Below are positions 8,529 through 17,006 of a DNA stretch of 64,000 nt, in pieces. Position numbers and translations under genes: made by a program. The number at the start of each line of letters is the position of its first letter. Positions within the stretch are counted from its first letter, which is position 1. A model generated the notes under the pieces. That model was not told where the DNA came from, ran no database searches, and saw only the letters and a list, made by a program, of their open reading frames with translations. The DNA comes from Mesorhizobium helmanticense (GTDB lineage: Bacteria > Pseudomonadota > Alphaproteobacteria > Rhizobiales > Rhizobiaceae), in contig NZ_PZJX01000014.1 of NCBI RefSeq assembly GCF_003034915.1, positions 62,001-126,000 on the forward strand, read 5' to 3'.

Positions 8529-8920
8529 GATGCTTCGTCCATGATGGAGAAAGTTATATGTGGGAAATCGCCAATCGGTTATGCGTGGTTATACGCGGCC
8601 TGCGCTCCGGGTGGGACTTCCAGCAACTGCAGAAACAGCTTCAAGGCGCTAGGCAAAGCGCAGGCGCAGATATGCCACCACGGCAATCGCAAGGCCAATC
8701 CATACAAAGGTATATATTAGTTGAACAGTTAGCTGGCAATTAAAACCAAGGTATAGCGTATAATTTATAGTTCGATTTGGCTATTTACTGATCTTCTGTG
8801 AAGGCCGGAAGATTTCTATCGAGCATAACGAAGATATGCCCGGGCTTCGCTGGAGTGATGAAACCCGGATTGAGGACGACGTCCAGCGCTGCAGTTGGCG
8901 ACTGGGATCGTTATGGTACC
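8529..8920. promoter_or_regulatory. Divergent AT-rich gap before the polyketide operon
   Basis: This gap separates the alpha/beta hydrolase from the type III polyketide synthase. Its right half (about 8700-8790) is the most AT-rich DNA in the window. It contains a perfect TATAAT at 8759-8764 with no good -35 at 17 bp; TGGCAA lies 19 bp upstream. A promoter for the plus-strand operon is plausible. In-frame GTG (8798) and ATG (8858) codons mean part of this DNA may be coding if the synthase is longer than annotated. Confidence 0.35.
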
Positions 8921-10042
8921 ATGCTTAACAGGATTGACTTCACCGCACCCTTGCAGCACGACGTTGATATTTCGGCTGGCGTCTCCGGCGCAAGCCACCT
9001 CGTCGGCCTGCTTTCGTTGGCCACGGCGCTTCCACCGTATGTAGTCGGGCAGGAGGAAGTAGCCGCGATGGCGCAACTCCTTTTCACGGATCTTTTCGAG
9101 CGCTCACCGAGTATGGCGAGCGTCTTCGCTAACACTGGCATACGTAAGCGGCACGTCGCGCGCCCAGTTGCCTGGTATCTCGAACCGCGGGGTTGGCCTG
9201 AGCGCACCGCTGTGTACGTGGAGGAAGGTAGCCGTTTGTTCGTCGAGGCTGCAAACAAGGCGCTCGACGCCGCAGGATGCGTGGCAAATGACGTGGATGT
9301 CGTTGTCTTCATTTCTTCCACGGGGATCGCGACACCGAGCCTGGACGCGGTCGTGCATCGACAGATGGGATTCCGACCCGATATCGAACGCGTTCCGGTA
9401 TTCGGCCTTGGTTGTGCCGGCGGCGTGAGCGGCCTGGCCATTGCTTCGCGCATGGCTGCGGCTCGGCCCGGGTCGACAGTCCTCATGGTGTCTCTCGAGC
9501 TGTGCTCGCTGGCCTTTCGTTCGGACCTTGTTGACAAGACCAACGTGATTTCCACGGCGCTCTTCGGTGACGGCGCCGCAGCGTGTGTCCTGCGCTCTGG
9601 TCAGGCAGGCATCGCAATGATCGACGGCGCAGGCGAACATCTGTGGCCGGATACTCTCGGCATCATGGGATGGAACATGGATCCCGTGGGATTTGGCGTC
9701 CTGCTTGCACCGAACCTGCCAGCTTTCGCCACGACCAACCTGGGCCCGGCGGTAGAAGGTGTCTTGGCACGCATAGGGCTCGGCACGGCCGACATCGGAC
9801 GCTTCATCTGCCATCCCGGAGGGGCGAAGGTGGTAACTGCAATTGAGCGCTCGCTGGAATTAAACCAAGGATCGCTTGATCACGAGAGAACGGTGCTAAG
9901 CGACTTCGGAAACATGTCGGCACCAACCGTCCTGTTCGTTCTGGCGAGGGCAATTGCCGAGGGACTGCCGAAGCGGACCGCTCTTTTGGCCATGGGACCG
10001 GGCTTCAGCGCATCATGCGTGTCTCTCGTGCGGGCGACATGA
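8921..10042 (+). CDS. Type III polyketide synthase (chalcone/stilbene synthase family, BpsA-like)
   Basis: Type III synthases extend an acyl-CoA starter with malonyl-CoA in a single active site and cyclise the chain to pyrones, resorcinols or phloroglucinols. All three catalytic residues are visible: Cys in 'PVFGLGCAGGVSG', His in 'RFICHPGGAK' and Asn in 'SDFGNMSAPT'. The N-terminal layout ('LLSLATALPPYVVGQEE', then a 'RPVAWYLEPRGW' segment) resembles Bacillus BpsA. From the ATG at 8921 the product is 373 residues, near family length. Starts at 8798 (GTG) or 8858 would add unrelated residues and no start has a strong ribosome site. It is followed by a coupled (ATGA) membrane methyltransferase. 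Confidence 0.88.
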   Translation: MLNRIDFTAPLQHDVDISAGVSGASHLVGLLSLATALPPYVVGQEEVAAMAQLLFTDLFERSPSMASVFANTGIRKRHVARPVAWYLEPRGWPERTAVYVEEGSRLFVEAANKALDAAGCVANDVDVVVFISSTGIATPSLDAVVHRQMGFRPDIERVPVFGLGCAGGVSGLAIASRMAAARPGSTVLMVSLELCSLAFRSDLVDKTNVISTALFGDGAAACVLRSGQAGIAMIDGAGEHLWPDTLGIMGWNMDPVGFGVLLAPNLPAFATTNLGPAVEGVLARIGLGTADIGRFICHPGGAKVVTAIERSLELNQGSLDHERTVLSDFGNMSAPTVLFVLARAIAEGLPKRTALLAMGPGFSASCVSLVRAT

Positions 10043-10557
10043 CGATGGAAGCGGTTCTGGTCCTTGCATTGGTAACTCTCCAACGGCTTGGAGAGCTGAT
10101 CCTGTCCCATCACAACACAAAAAGGCTTCTCGACAAAGGCGCGTGGGAAGCGGCGCCTGCTCATTACCCGTTCCTGGTTATACTTCACGCAAGTTGGCTC
10201 GGGGGATTGTGGTGGCTGGCGCCGGGCCGTTCCGTCGACGTGGGGTTCCTGCTCGCCTACCTCGCCGTCCAACCCCTTCGGATTTGGATCCTGGCGACGT
10301 TGGGACGACGCTGGACGACACGTATCATCATATTGCCGAACTCGCCTCTGGTTGTGCGCGGACCGTACGCGGTGATCTCGCATCCCAACTATTTGGTGGT
10401 CGTCGCCGAGATTGCACTGCTGCCGATGGCTTTCCATCTAGGCTGGTATGCCCTGATATTTTCCGCTTTGAATGCGGCTATCCTGTTTGTGCGCATCCCG
10501 GCTGAGAACAAAGCTCTTGGCATTGCGCGTCCGAGGCCAGTCGGTCGCGCATTATGA
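10039..10557 (+). CDS. Isoprenylcysteine carboxyl methyltransferase family protein (BpsB-like)
   Basis: This integral membrane methyltransferase of the ICMT family has about 172 residues and four to five hydrophobic segments. The SAM-binding C-terminal motif is seen as 'VRGPYAVISHPNYLVVVAEI' and the following 'NAAILFVRIPAENKAL'. In bacteria such genes often sit next to type III polyketide synthases; BpsB of Bacillus subtilis methylates the alkylpyrones made by BpsA. The ATG overlaps the synthase stop (ATGA), so the two are translationally coupled. The usual C-terminal Tyr..Phe..RPR tail is replaced by a short 'ARPRPVGRAL', a slightly atypical end. Confidence 0.87.
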   Translation: MTMEAVLVLALVTLQRLGELILSHHNTKRLLDKGAWEAAPAHYPFLVILHASWLGGLWWLAPGRSVDVGFLLAYLAVQPLRIWILATLGRRWTTRIIILPNSPLVVRGPYAVISHPNYLVVVAEIALLPMAFHLGWYALIFSALNAAILFVRIPAENKALGIARPRPVGRAL

Positions 10558-12110
10558 CCGCCGACGAACCGGTCCGGGTCCAATTCGCAACATGGGTAGG
10601 CTTTGCTGCGATGTGCCTCGGCATGTTCATGGCCGTGCTGGACGTGCAGATTGTCGCGACTGCGCTGCCAGCAATCCGCTCTGCTCTTGGCATCGGCGAC
10701 GATCGGATGAGTTGGGTGCAGACCGCCTATCTAATCAGCGAGGTGATAGCGATCCCGCTGACCGGATTTCTGACACGCGCCTTGGGGGTGCGCATCCTGT
10801 TTTCGGTGGGCGTCGGCGTCTTTACAGTTGCCTCGATCGGCTGTGCGGCAAGCCACGGATTCGAGACCCTGATCGCCTGGCGGATATTGCAGGGCTTTTC
10901 CGGCGGAATGCTTATCCCGCTCGTATTCTCCGCCGTTTTCCTGCTGTTCCCCATACATCTCCAGGGGATTGCGACAATGATCGCTGGAATGCTGGCGGTC
11001 CTCGCGCCGAGCGTCGGCCCGGTAGCTGGCGGTTGGATTACAGAGACGACCTCTTGGCATTGGCTGTTTCTGGTCAATGTGACTCCCGGCATCATCGCCT
11101 GTGCGTTGGGCATGACGATGCTGGCGAAAGAAAACTTGGACCGATCGCTGCTACGCACTCTGGATGTCCTGGGTCTGGCTCTTATGGCGACCTGCCTGGC
11201 CTCCTTGGAGATCGGGCTGAAGGAGGCGCCTACCCTCGGCTGGCTCCAAGGACCTACCCCGCTCCTGCTGGTCCTCAGTCTGGGAGCAGGCGTTACCCTG
11301 GGAGCCCGCGTGCTAAGACAGCGATCGCCAGTCCTGAACCTGCACCTCTTCCGCGAGCGGAGCTTTGCCCTCGGCTGCGCACTGAGCTTCATCTTTGGCA
11401 TGGGACTGTACGGCTCGGTTTATCTGATGCCCGTCTTTCTGTCTTTCGTACGCGATCACGGCTCGCTGACCGTCGGGCTCATCATGCTCGTCACTGGCAT
11501 CACGCAAATGGCGACATCGCCTGTCGCTGTCTGGTTAGAGCCGCGCACCTCCGCGAAAGTTCTATCCATGTTTGGGTTCGCGGTTTTTGGCTCGGGCCTG
11601 GCGATGAGTGCTTTCTCTACGACCGGGACAGACTTCGATGGCATGTTTTGGCCACAGGTCATCCGTGGCTCCGCCATCATGCTATGCCTGTTGCCTCCTA
11701 CCCGGCTGGCGCTTGGCGACATTTCACCAGAAAATCTCCCTGACGCCAGCGCCTTATTCAATCTCATGCGCAATCTTGGCGGGGCCATCGGCCTGGCGTT
11801 GATCGACACGGTCATTTGGGGACGATCTCCAACGATTGCGAAAAAACTTGGCGAGGATCTCCTGGCAGGCGACAGCAAGATTGCGACGCTCATCGGTCTG
11901 CCACCCGGATTCGTGACGGGCCCCGTTTCAAAGCATATCGACCCCGCCGTCGAAGCCATCGTGCAGCCGCTTATCCAAAAGGCGGCGCTCACCCAAGCCA
12001 TTAATGAGGCGTGGGCCATGCTGGCTTGTGCCATGATCTTAGCGTTTACCCTTGCCTTACTTGTGCCGGCGACACGGCGGCCGACACAACCTCAGGCAGC
12101 GAGGGCGTAA
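10554..12110 (+). CDS. DHA2 family MFS efflux transporter (EmrB/QacA type)
   Basis: The 518-residue transporter has the length and hydrophobic pattern of 14-helix drug:proton antiporters. Motif C-like 'AVLAPSVGPVAGGWI' in helix 5 and the N-terminal 'FMAVLDVQIVATALPAI' are diagnostic of the EmrB/QacA group. Its start overlaps the methyltransferase stop (ATGA), so it is the third gene of the polyketide operon and is the obvious exporter for the methylated product. No periplasmic adaptor (EmrA) gene is adjacent, so export across the outer membrane would need a partner elsewhere. It converges on the porin gene. Confidence 0.93.
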   Translation: MTADEPVRVQFATWVGFAAMCLGMFMAVLDVQIVATALPAIRSALGIGDDRMSWVQTAYLISEVIAIPLTGFLTRALGVRILFSVGVGVFTVASIGCAASHGFETLIAWRILQGFSGGMLIPLVFSAVFLLFPIHLQGIATMIAGMLAVLAPSVGPVAGGWITETTSWHWLFLVNVTPGIIACALGMTMLAKENLDRSLLRTLDVLGLALMATCLASLEIGLKEAPTLGWLQGPTPLLLVLSLGAGVTLGARVLRQRSPVLNLHLFRERSFALGCALSFIFGMGLYGSVYLMPVFLSFVRDHGSLTVGLIMLVTGITQMATSPVAVWLEPRTSAKVLSMFGFAVFGSGLAMSAFSTTGTDFDGMFWPQVIRGSAIMLCLLPPTRLALGDISPENLPDASALFNLMRNLGGAIGLALIDTVIWGRSPTIAKKLGEDLLAGDSKIATLIGLPPGFVTGPVSKHIDPAVEAIVQPLIQKAALTQAINEAWAMLACAMILAFTLALLVPATRRPTQPQAARA

Positions 12111-12251
12111 ACAGTAAGCCTGTCTCCGATCCAAATACAGGATCGCAGATCGAGATCCCGCGCGGGCTGGGTGTACCCGCGGAACGCGACGGGAGCCCGG
12201 TTTGAGCTACACGCAGCGCCTCGCATGATGGTTTAGGCCCGCTCCCTGATG

Positions 12252-13652
12252 CTAAAAGCTGATCGAGCTGCGCACGCCTACCAGGAACGCATCGTTGACA
12301 GCTTGCTTTCCCGTTTTATCAGGAACATTTCCGCCGGGATGAACAACATACTGAATGTCGGGTTGAATTGACCACCAAGGCGAGACCGCGACGAAGTAAT
12401 TCAGTTCAAAAACCGTCTCGGCATCCCTAATCGGATAGCCGGCTGAACCAGCGGATGTATCCCTATCCAGGCCGGCCGCCCTGGCGCTAATGCGAGAATG
12501 ACTTACAGCCATGGTCAGTGTGTCGTCCTTCCGATTTTCGAAGAGACCCTCGATAGCGATACCGGCATCCACCCCCCATGATACAAGGTTGCGGTCGGAA
12601 GGTGCCACCTGCCCCCGCAGGAACGCACTGACACTCATCTGACTAGAAGTGAAAAGCGTATTGTCCACCAGGCCATATAACGCCCAATCGCCTCGGTGCG
12701 TAAGAGGTTCAACCACGCTGGGATTTGCCAACGATACAACGTTGCCGACACCGTCGCGGCCGAACCGCTGGTCTGCAAATGTGCCCGTATGGTACCAACC
12801 GCCGATCTTAAGGGCGATGGCGGGACCGCCGGCCCCGTCTTCCTGGTTGATCTCGTAGGCTAGTTCCCCCATCAGCAGCACACCGCCGCTAGTGCTGAAT
12901 GTGGTTCCATGCCGGTTACAAACCTGCGGGTCGTCCTGGCAATCGTTCCCAGCTGGATTCCCACTGAATACCCCGGCACGAAGAACGACATCCGGCTGCA
13001 AATAGAACACCGCCAGGGCGCCTGGGGTGGCGAGCGGATATGCGGGGCCGCCGCTCGTCATATCTGCCCCGTTTAGAACCGGCCAGCCAAAAGCTCCATT
13101 CAGCAAGTTGCCTGCTGACTTCATTACCGAAAAGTCTTCATCGGCTGACAATTGGCCTATCCGAAACAAGTTTTTATTGGGAAACTCCTGCTGAACCCAG
13201 GCCGTAAAAAGACGTGTGGTGGGCAACGCATCGATGTTGCTAGGGTCTCCAAGGCTTCCGACGCTGTCAGCCGCGTTCCTTTGGTTCACATCATGGATCT
13301 GATAGACCGTCACATGCGCTGACCCGCCTCGCCAGTGCGTAAGCTTGTCGAAATCGAAGTCCGCCGAAGCTTCCAGACGGCCTTCGTAAGTCGTTTGACG
13401 CTCGAGTCCGCCTCGCAAATTCGCTATCATTTCGCTTACGTAGTCCAGTGTAAGCGTGATCCCACGATCGGTGAGCGCTGTTCGTGCACCGGACCAGTCG
13501 CCGGTCAAATTGCCCCACTCCCAAATCGAATGCGGCGTCGCATCGGCAGCGAGTGTTGGAAATGTCAGCATCGCAAAAACTGCGATTCCGCAAATGCCGC
13601 TCCCACATTGAGACTTGAGTCGAGCCATGCGCGACGGCCTATTAGTTCTCAT
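12252..13652 (-). CDS. OprB-family carbohydrate porin
   Basis: This outer-membrane beta-barrel of the OprB family is about 466 residues from the ATG at 13652. The N-terminus is basic then hydrophobic (GICGIAVFAMLTFPTLAAD), a Sec signal. Family hallmarks are 'WEWGNLTGDWSGARTALTDR', 'YVSEMIANLRGGL' and 'RIGQLSADEDF', and the chain ends in an aromatic (SSISF), as expected for barrel insertion. Two cysteines in 'NDCQDDPQVCNRHG' may form a loop disulfide. Start choice is uncertain: ATGs at 13700 and 13628 are also in frame. It may serve as a sugar or small-solute entry pore; the next gene cluster is catabolic. Confidence 0.88.
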   Translation of the reverse strand: MRTNRPSRMARLKSQCGSGICGIAVFAMLTFPTLAADATPHSIWEWGNLTGDWSGARTALTDRGITLTLDYVSEMIANLRGGLERQTTYEGRLEASADFDFDKLTHWRGGSAHVTVYQIHDVNQRNAADSVGSLGDPSNIDALPTTRLFTAWVQQEFPNKNLFRIGQLSADEDFSVMKSAGNLLNGAFGWPVLNGADMTSGGPAYPLATPGALAVFYLQPDVVLRAGVFSGNPAGNDCQDDPQVCNRHGTTFSTSGGVLLMGELAYEINQEDGAGGPAIALKIGGWYHTGTFADQRFGRDGVGNVVSLANPSVVEPLTHRGDWALYGLVDNTLFTSSQMSVSAFLRGQVAPSDRNLVSWGVDAGIAIEGLFENRKDDTLTMAVSHSRISARAAGLDRDTSAGSAGYPIRDAETVFELNYFVAVSPWWSIQPDIQYVVHPGGNVPDKTGKQAVNDAFLVGVRSSISF

Positions 13653-14326
13653 GCGGGTTGTGCCATTCCGAAAACGACTAAGCCCCCGAAGCGAGATCAT
13701 GCATTGCGATCCAGTATTGCAATTGACTTCATCATCCGTTGCAGCCGAGTCAGCCGCTGATGCGTCGACATCCCTTAAGCCCGCACTACTAAATTAGCGA
13801 CAAAGTCCTGTCGTATGCAAACGCTGCATACATGTGCTTCTGGCGGTGGCCATAGTTTGAACGCTCGCTGATCGAAATGCCCTCGTTGACCTCGCTCGGT
13901 GAGGTGGAAATCAGGCTCGCCAAGTTACCCCCCCGTTGGCCGTAGCGGAATGATCCGGGAACACTGTGATCTTGAGACACGAAAACGTCAACGAGACCAA
14001 TGTTTCTGGTAAATCCTCCGGGCTTCGGAATGAAGAACGCCGTCCTTGGCGGGAGCTAACGATCCAGAAAATCAAGGCGGATCGACATTGCGTGGGTAGG
14101 GCAGGCCGCCAGCTGCATGTATGGTGCTAGTTGCCCAGACTCTTGGCAGCTTCGAGGATGACCCGGCCACCTCGTTGGGATGAGTCGTAGACGGAATGAA
14201 CGGCTTGAGCAGGTCAGCGGTGCGGTCGGCTGCCCGGACTGCGAGCGAAGAACCGACTTAAGTCTTGTGCCACGCAACAACGAAAAACCGGCCGCAGCGC
14301 CAACAGACATTGAATTTGCCGTATGA
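13653..14326. other. Gap between porin and catabolic operon; remnants only
   Basis: About 670 bp with no assured gene. A minus-strand frame runs from 14061 to 13789 (PKPGGFTRNIGLVDVFVSQD... to ...YDRTLSLI), with a GTG at 13980 giving 63 codons. I do not recognise it and see no clear ribosome site. A decayed alpha/beta hydrolase end lies at 14127-14212. Base composition is visibly less GC-rich than in the operons on the right. Confidence 0.45.
14127..14212 (-). pseudogene. Frameshifted C-terminal scrap of an alpha/beta hydrolase
   Basis: The minus strand reads QAVHSVYD and then, after restoring single-base losses, SHPNEVA and VILEAAKSLGN with a stop at 14127. This is the usual end of hydrolases of the kind seen at 7749-8528 ('HVVMISHPKQVASLIRDAA') and parallels the fragment at 4510-4748 ('NHSVYEAHPVRVAAAVEEAA'). 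Everything upstream is missing. The identification relies on about 25 residues and assumed frameshifts, so it is tentative. Confidence 0.45.
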
Positions 14327-15265
14327 CTAAAACCATTCGGGCAAGGCAGCGCGTGCGGCCGCCGCCAGTGGTGGGATGTCCTCGTCGGGCACTGACGAAT
14401 AGGGCCACAAAAGCCGGGGCCTGATCGAGCCCCAGCCGCCGGCCGCCGCCATCGCCTTGTCGAGGGCGGCGTCGCTGACGGCAAAGCGTGATCGAAACGG
14501 CAGGACGTGGTCGGCGAGAAAGGCCTGTATGCGTGCCTGCATCTCGACGGCTGCTTGCTCCCCGGCTCGTATCTGCGCCCACCATTGCAGTGCCCCTGTC
14601 GGGCTAAGGCAGGCGACGTTCGAATAGCTGCCATGCGCGCCGTTTGCATAACCAGTCGCCAGCGTGTGGCCTGGCACGAACACCGAAAAGCCTGGCAGTT
14701 TGCGCCGCATGTCGGCGTACCAGTTGGCGTCGCCACCGGGCAGTTTGGCGCCGATAACCGAGGGCACCGCGGTTCGCAGCGCGGCAATGGCTTCGAGGCT
14801 CAGCCGCCGCTTGGCGTGCGGCGGGTTGTAAAGCACCAGAGGCGTATCAGGCGCTGCCTCGGCCAGGCCCGAGACGAAACGCAGCACTTCCCCGTCGCTC
14901 GGTGGCCACCAGTCCGGCAAGGTGAATTGCACTGCCGAGGGTCTCAGTCCCGCAACGCGCTTCAGCCGTTCGCGTGCGACGCGCGGATTGGCCTGGCAGA
15001 TGCCGATCTGGAAAGGGATTTCCGCGGCGTCTGCGACGTCCGCCACCATCTCGCTCAGCCGGTCGAATTCGGCTTCCGTTTGGCAATGGAACTCGCATGC
15101 CGTGCCGTTGGAATAGACGCCGTGAACGCCCGATGCGCAGAGCCGCGCGACGGCCTCTTGCGTGGCGCTCCAGTCGATGTTGCCATCCGGGCCCACCGCC
15201 AGCATCACGGCGCCCCAGATGCCGCGCGGCGCGTGTTCGGGCAGGGCGGCGAGATGGTCGCTCAT
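14327..15265 (-). CDS. Dihydrodipicolinate synthase (DapA) family lyase
   Basis: This class I aldolase/lyase of the DHDPS/NAL family is 312 residues. The N-terminal segment 'RGIWGAVMLAVGPDGNIDW' and the 'GVYSNGTACEF' loop replace the usual GTTGE-type motif. The Schiff-base lysine is in 'SVIGAKLPGGD' near residue 165, and a 'LYNPPHAK' Tyr motif is present. Members in catabolic operons act as 2-keto-3-deoxy-aldonate aldolases or dehydratases rather than in lysine synthesis. It is the last gene of a four-gene minus operon, 6 bp after the FAH-family gene. The exact substrate is unknown. Confidence 0.87.
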   Translation of the reverse strand: MSDHLAALPEHAPRGIWGAVMLAVGPDGNIDWSATQEAVARLCASGVHGVYSNGTACEFHCQTEAEFDRLSEMVADVADAAEIPFQIGICQANPRVARERLKRVAGLRPSAVQFTLPDWWPPSDGEVLRFVSGLAEAAPDTPLVLYNPPHAKRRLSLEAIAALRTAVPSVIGAKLPGGDANWYADMRRKLPGFSVFVPGHTLATGYANGAHGSYSNVACLSPTGALQWWAQIRAGEQAAVEMQARIQAFLADHVLPFRSRFAVSDAALDKAMAAAGGWGSIRPRLLWPYSSVPDEDIPPLAAAARAALPEWF

Positions 15266-15271
15266 GTTCGG

Positions 15272-16021
15272 CTAGCGCAGCGTGAAGGAGAGCGGCGCAA
15301 AGTCGCCGAGACTGATCTCGATGCGACCCTTTCTTGGAACGATCAGCAACGGCGACAGCGATCCGGTGGTGATCACCATGCCTTTTCCAAAACCACCGAA
15401 ATGATCGTCGGCCATCCCGGCGAAAGCCATGATGGGAGAGATGGCATCGCCGAACGGGTATTTGGCCGTCTCGCGCTGGACGATGGTCCCGTCGCAGGAG
15501 AGCGTGATCGCCATGCCCTCGACCTTAGGCTCGTGCGCCAATAACTGCGTGCCGATGACATAACCGCCGGTGACCATATTGTCGGCGAGCGAACCGAAAG
15601 GGCCGGCTTTGGTCCGGTCGTCGATGCGCGAGCCGATGAGCTCGATACCGAGGACGAAATGCTCGACCGTTTCCATCACAGCCGCATGGCCGGCCCTGGC
15701 GATGCAGGGCGTCAGGTCGGCGCCGAGCCGGACGGCCACTTCGATCTCAAGCCCGGCGAAATCGCGTTCGCCAAGGTCGATCGTTCCGTCACCGTTGATG
15801 ACCATTCCGGCGGGGATTGGCGCACCCGTCGCAATCCCGTCGGGCGGCATCGCCACCTTGGCGACAGGCGCGCTTTCGCCAAGCAGCCTCATGACTTCGC
15901 CCCGGACCGCCAGTGCTTCATTGCGCGTCAGGTCGATGAAACGTGACGCCGGCACGCGTTGGCGCGGATTCCTGTGAGCCTCGGCGATGGCCTCGGCAAT
16001 TGCACCGATATCAGCCGGCAT
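15272..16021 (-). CDS. Fumarylacetoacetate hydrolase / 2-keto-4-pentenoate hydratase family protein
   Basis: From the ATG at 16021 the protein has 249 residues, typical of the hydratase branch of the FAH superfamily. The metal-binding acidic residues are visible in 'GLEIEVAVRLG' and 'HFVLGIELIGSRI', followed by 'DNMVTGGYVIG' and 'GMVITTGSL'. Such enzymes hydrate 2-keto-4-enoates or act on 2-keto-3-deoxy-aldonates. The start overlaps the end of the upstream oxidoreductase by 11 nt. Together with a DapA-like lyase and two oxidoreductases it suggests oxidation of a sugar or cyclitol to a 2-keto acid that is then cleaved. Confidence 0.85.
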   Translation of the reverse strand: MPADIGAIAEAIAEAHRNPRQRVPASRFIDLTRNEALAVRGEVMRLLGESAPVAKVAMPPDGIATGAPIPAGMVINGDGTIDLGERDFAGLEIEVAVRLGADLTPCIARAGHAAVMETVEHFVLGIELIGSRIDDRTKAGPFGSLADNMVTGGYVIGTQLLAHEPKVEGMAITLSCDGTIVQRETAKYPFGDAISPIMAFAGMADDHFGGFGKGMVITTGSLSPLLIVPRKGRIEISLGDFAPLSFTLR

Positions 16022-17006
16022 CGGCGATCGTCTCCTCGCGGCGGGATTTGTCCGAAGCAAAGGCTGCCTCGATGATGCCGATGAGCTTGCGCCCATAGGC
16101 GCCCGTCACCGGGACGGGTTTGTCGCCAACGATGGCGTCACGCAACGCTGCCCATTCGCGTTTCACAGCATTATGCATCCAGGCTGGCTCGAACGAATCC
16201 GGCAGCTCGGTCCACACCGTATCCCGACCGATCATCGCGCCGCGATCCATGTCGATGCGCAGCGTGCCGCGCTCGCAGACGAGGTCCATTGCAAAGCCAA
16301 CCGCGCCGTTGCGATAGCCGACGCTCTGCACCTGGCCGAGGCCGCCACCCTTGAAGCGCAGCGCCAGCATCGCGGTGTCGTCGGCCTCCTGTTCGTGGAA
16401 CTTCGCGCCGAGCATGGCGCTCACCGCGATGACGTCGTCATCCATCAGCCAGACCAGACGGTCGAGCGCGTGAATGCCGGCGGTCATCAGCATGCCGCCA
16501 CCGGTGGCCTTGCGCAGGTGCCAGTCGCGCCGGTTGTGCTCCATCCACAGCTTGATCATCCAGCTCGATGCGACCAATGGCCTTCCGATTTCGCCGGCGT
16601 CGATGACCTGCTTCGCCGCCATGCAGGGTTTCGAGAAATGCAGGAGATGGGCGACCATCAGCTTGACGCCGCTCTGCCCCACCGCCGCATTGATCGCATC
16701 GCATTCGGCCACGGTTCGCGCCATCGGCTTTTCGAGCATAATGTGCTTGCCGGCCTTGGCCGCGCCGATCGCCATTTCGGCATGCAGCGCGTGCGGGGTA
16801 GCGATGACGACGGCATCGACGCTGCTGTCTTCGAGAAGTTCGCGCCAGTCGGTGTAGCCCTTGCCGCCATGTTCGGCCGTAAAGGCGGCCAGCGCCGTCG
16901 CGTCTCCACGGCAGGCCGCGACGATGTGTATGCCATCGACCTCCCTGATCGCGCGCGCATGCGCCGCGCCGAAATCGCCTGCTCCGATAATGCCTATTCC
17001 AATCAT
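16011..17006 (-). CDS. Gfo/Idh/MocA family oxidoreductase (first of a pair)
   Basis: This NAD(P)-dependent sugar or cyclitol dehydrogenase is 331 residues from the ATG at 17006. The Rossmann motif is 'GIIGAGDFGAAHARAI' at the N-terminus. The family signature 'EKPMA' with its catalytic lysine lies near residue 93. 'GGGMLMTAGIHALDRLVWL' near residue 167 supplies the conserved histidine. The ATG overlaps the stop of the neighbouring gene (ATGA), indicating coupling. The pair may form a heteromeric enzyme or act sequentially. Substrate unresolved. Confidence 0.9.
   Translation of the reverse strand: MIGIGIIGAGDFGAAHARAIREVDGIHIVAACRGDATALAAFTAEHGGKGYTDWRELLEDSSVDAVVIATPHALHAEMAIGAAKAGKHIMLEKPMARTVAECDAINAAVGQSGVKLMVAHLLHFSKPCMAAKQVIDAGEIGRPLVASSWMIKLWMEHNRRDWHLRKATGGGMLMTAGIHALDRLVWLMDDDVIAVSAMLGAKFHEQEADDTAMLALRFKGGGLGQVQSVGYRNGAVGFAMDLVCERGTLRIDMDRGAMIGRDTVWTELPDSFEPAWMHNAVKREWAALRDAIVGDKPVPVTGAYGRKLIGIIEAAFASDKSRREETIADAG

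Noticed and set aside
8558..8743. 61-codon plus frame in the divergent gap
   Set aside because: No domain or ribosome site; likely chance in promoter DNA. A short hydrophobic reading on the minus strand (about 8655-8720) also lacks a start codon.
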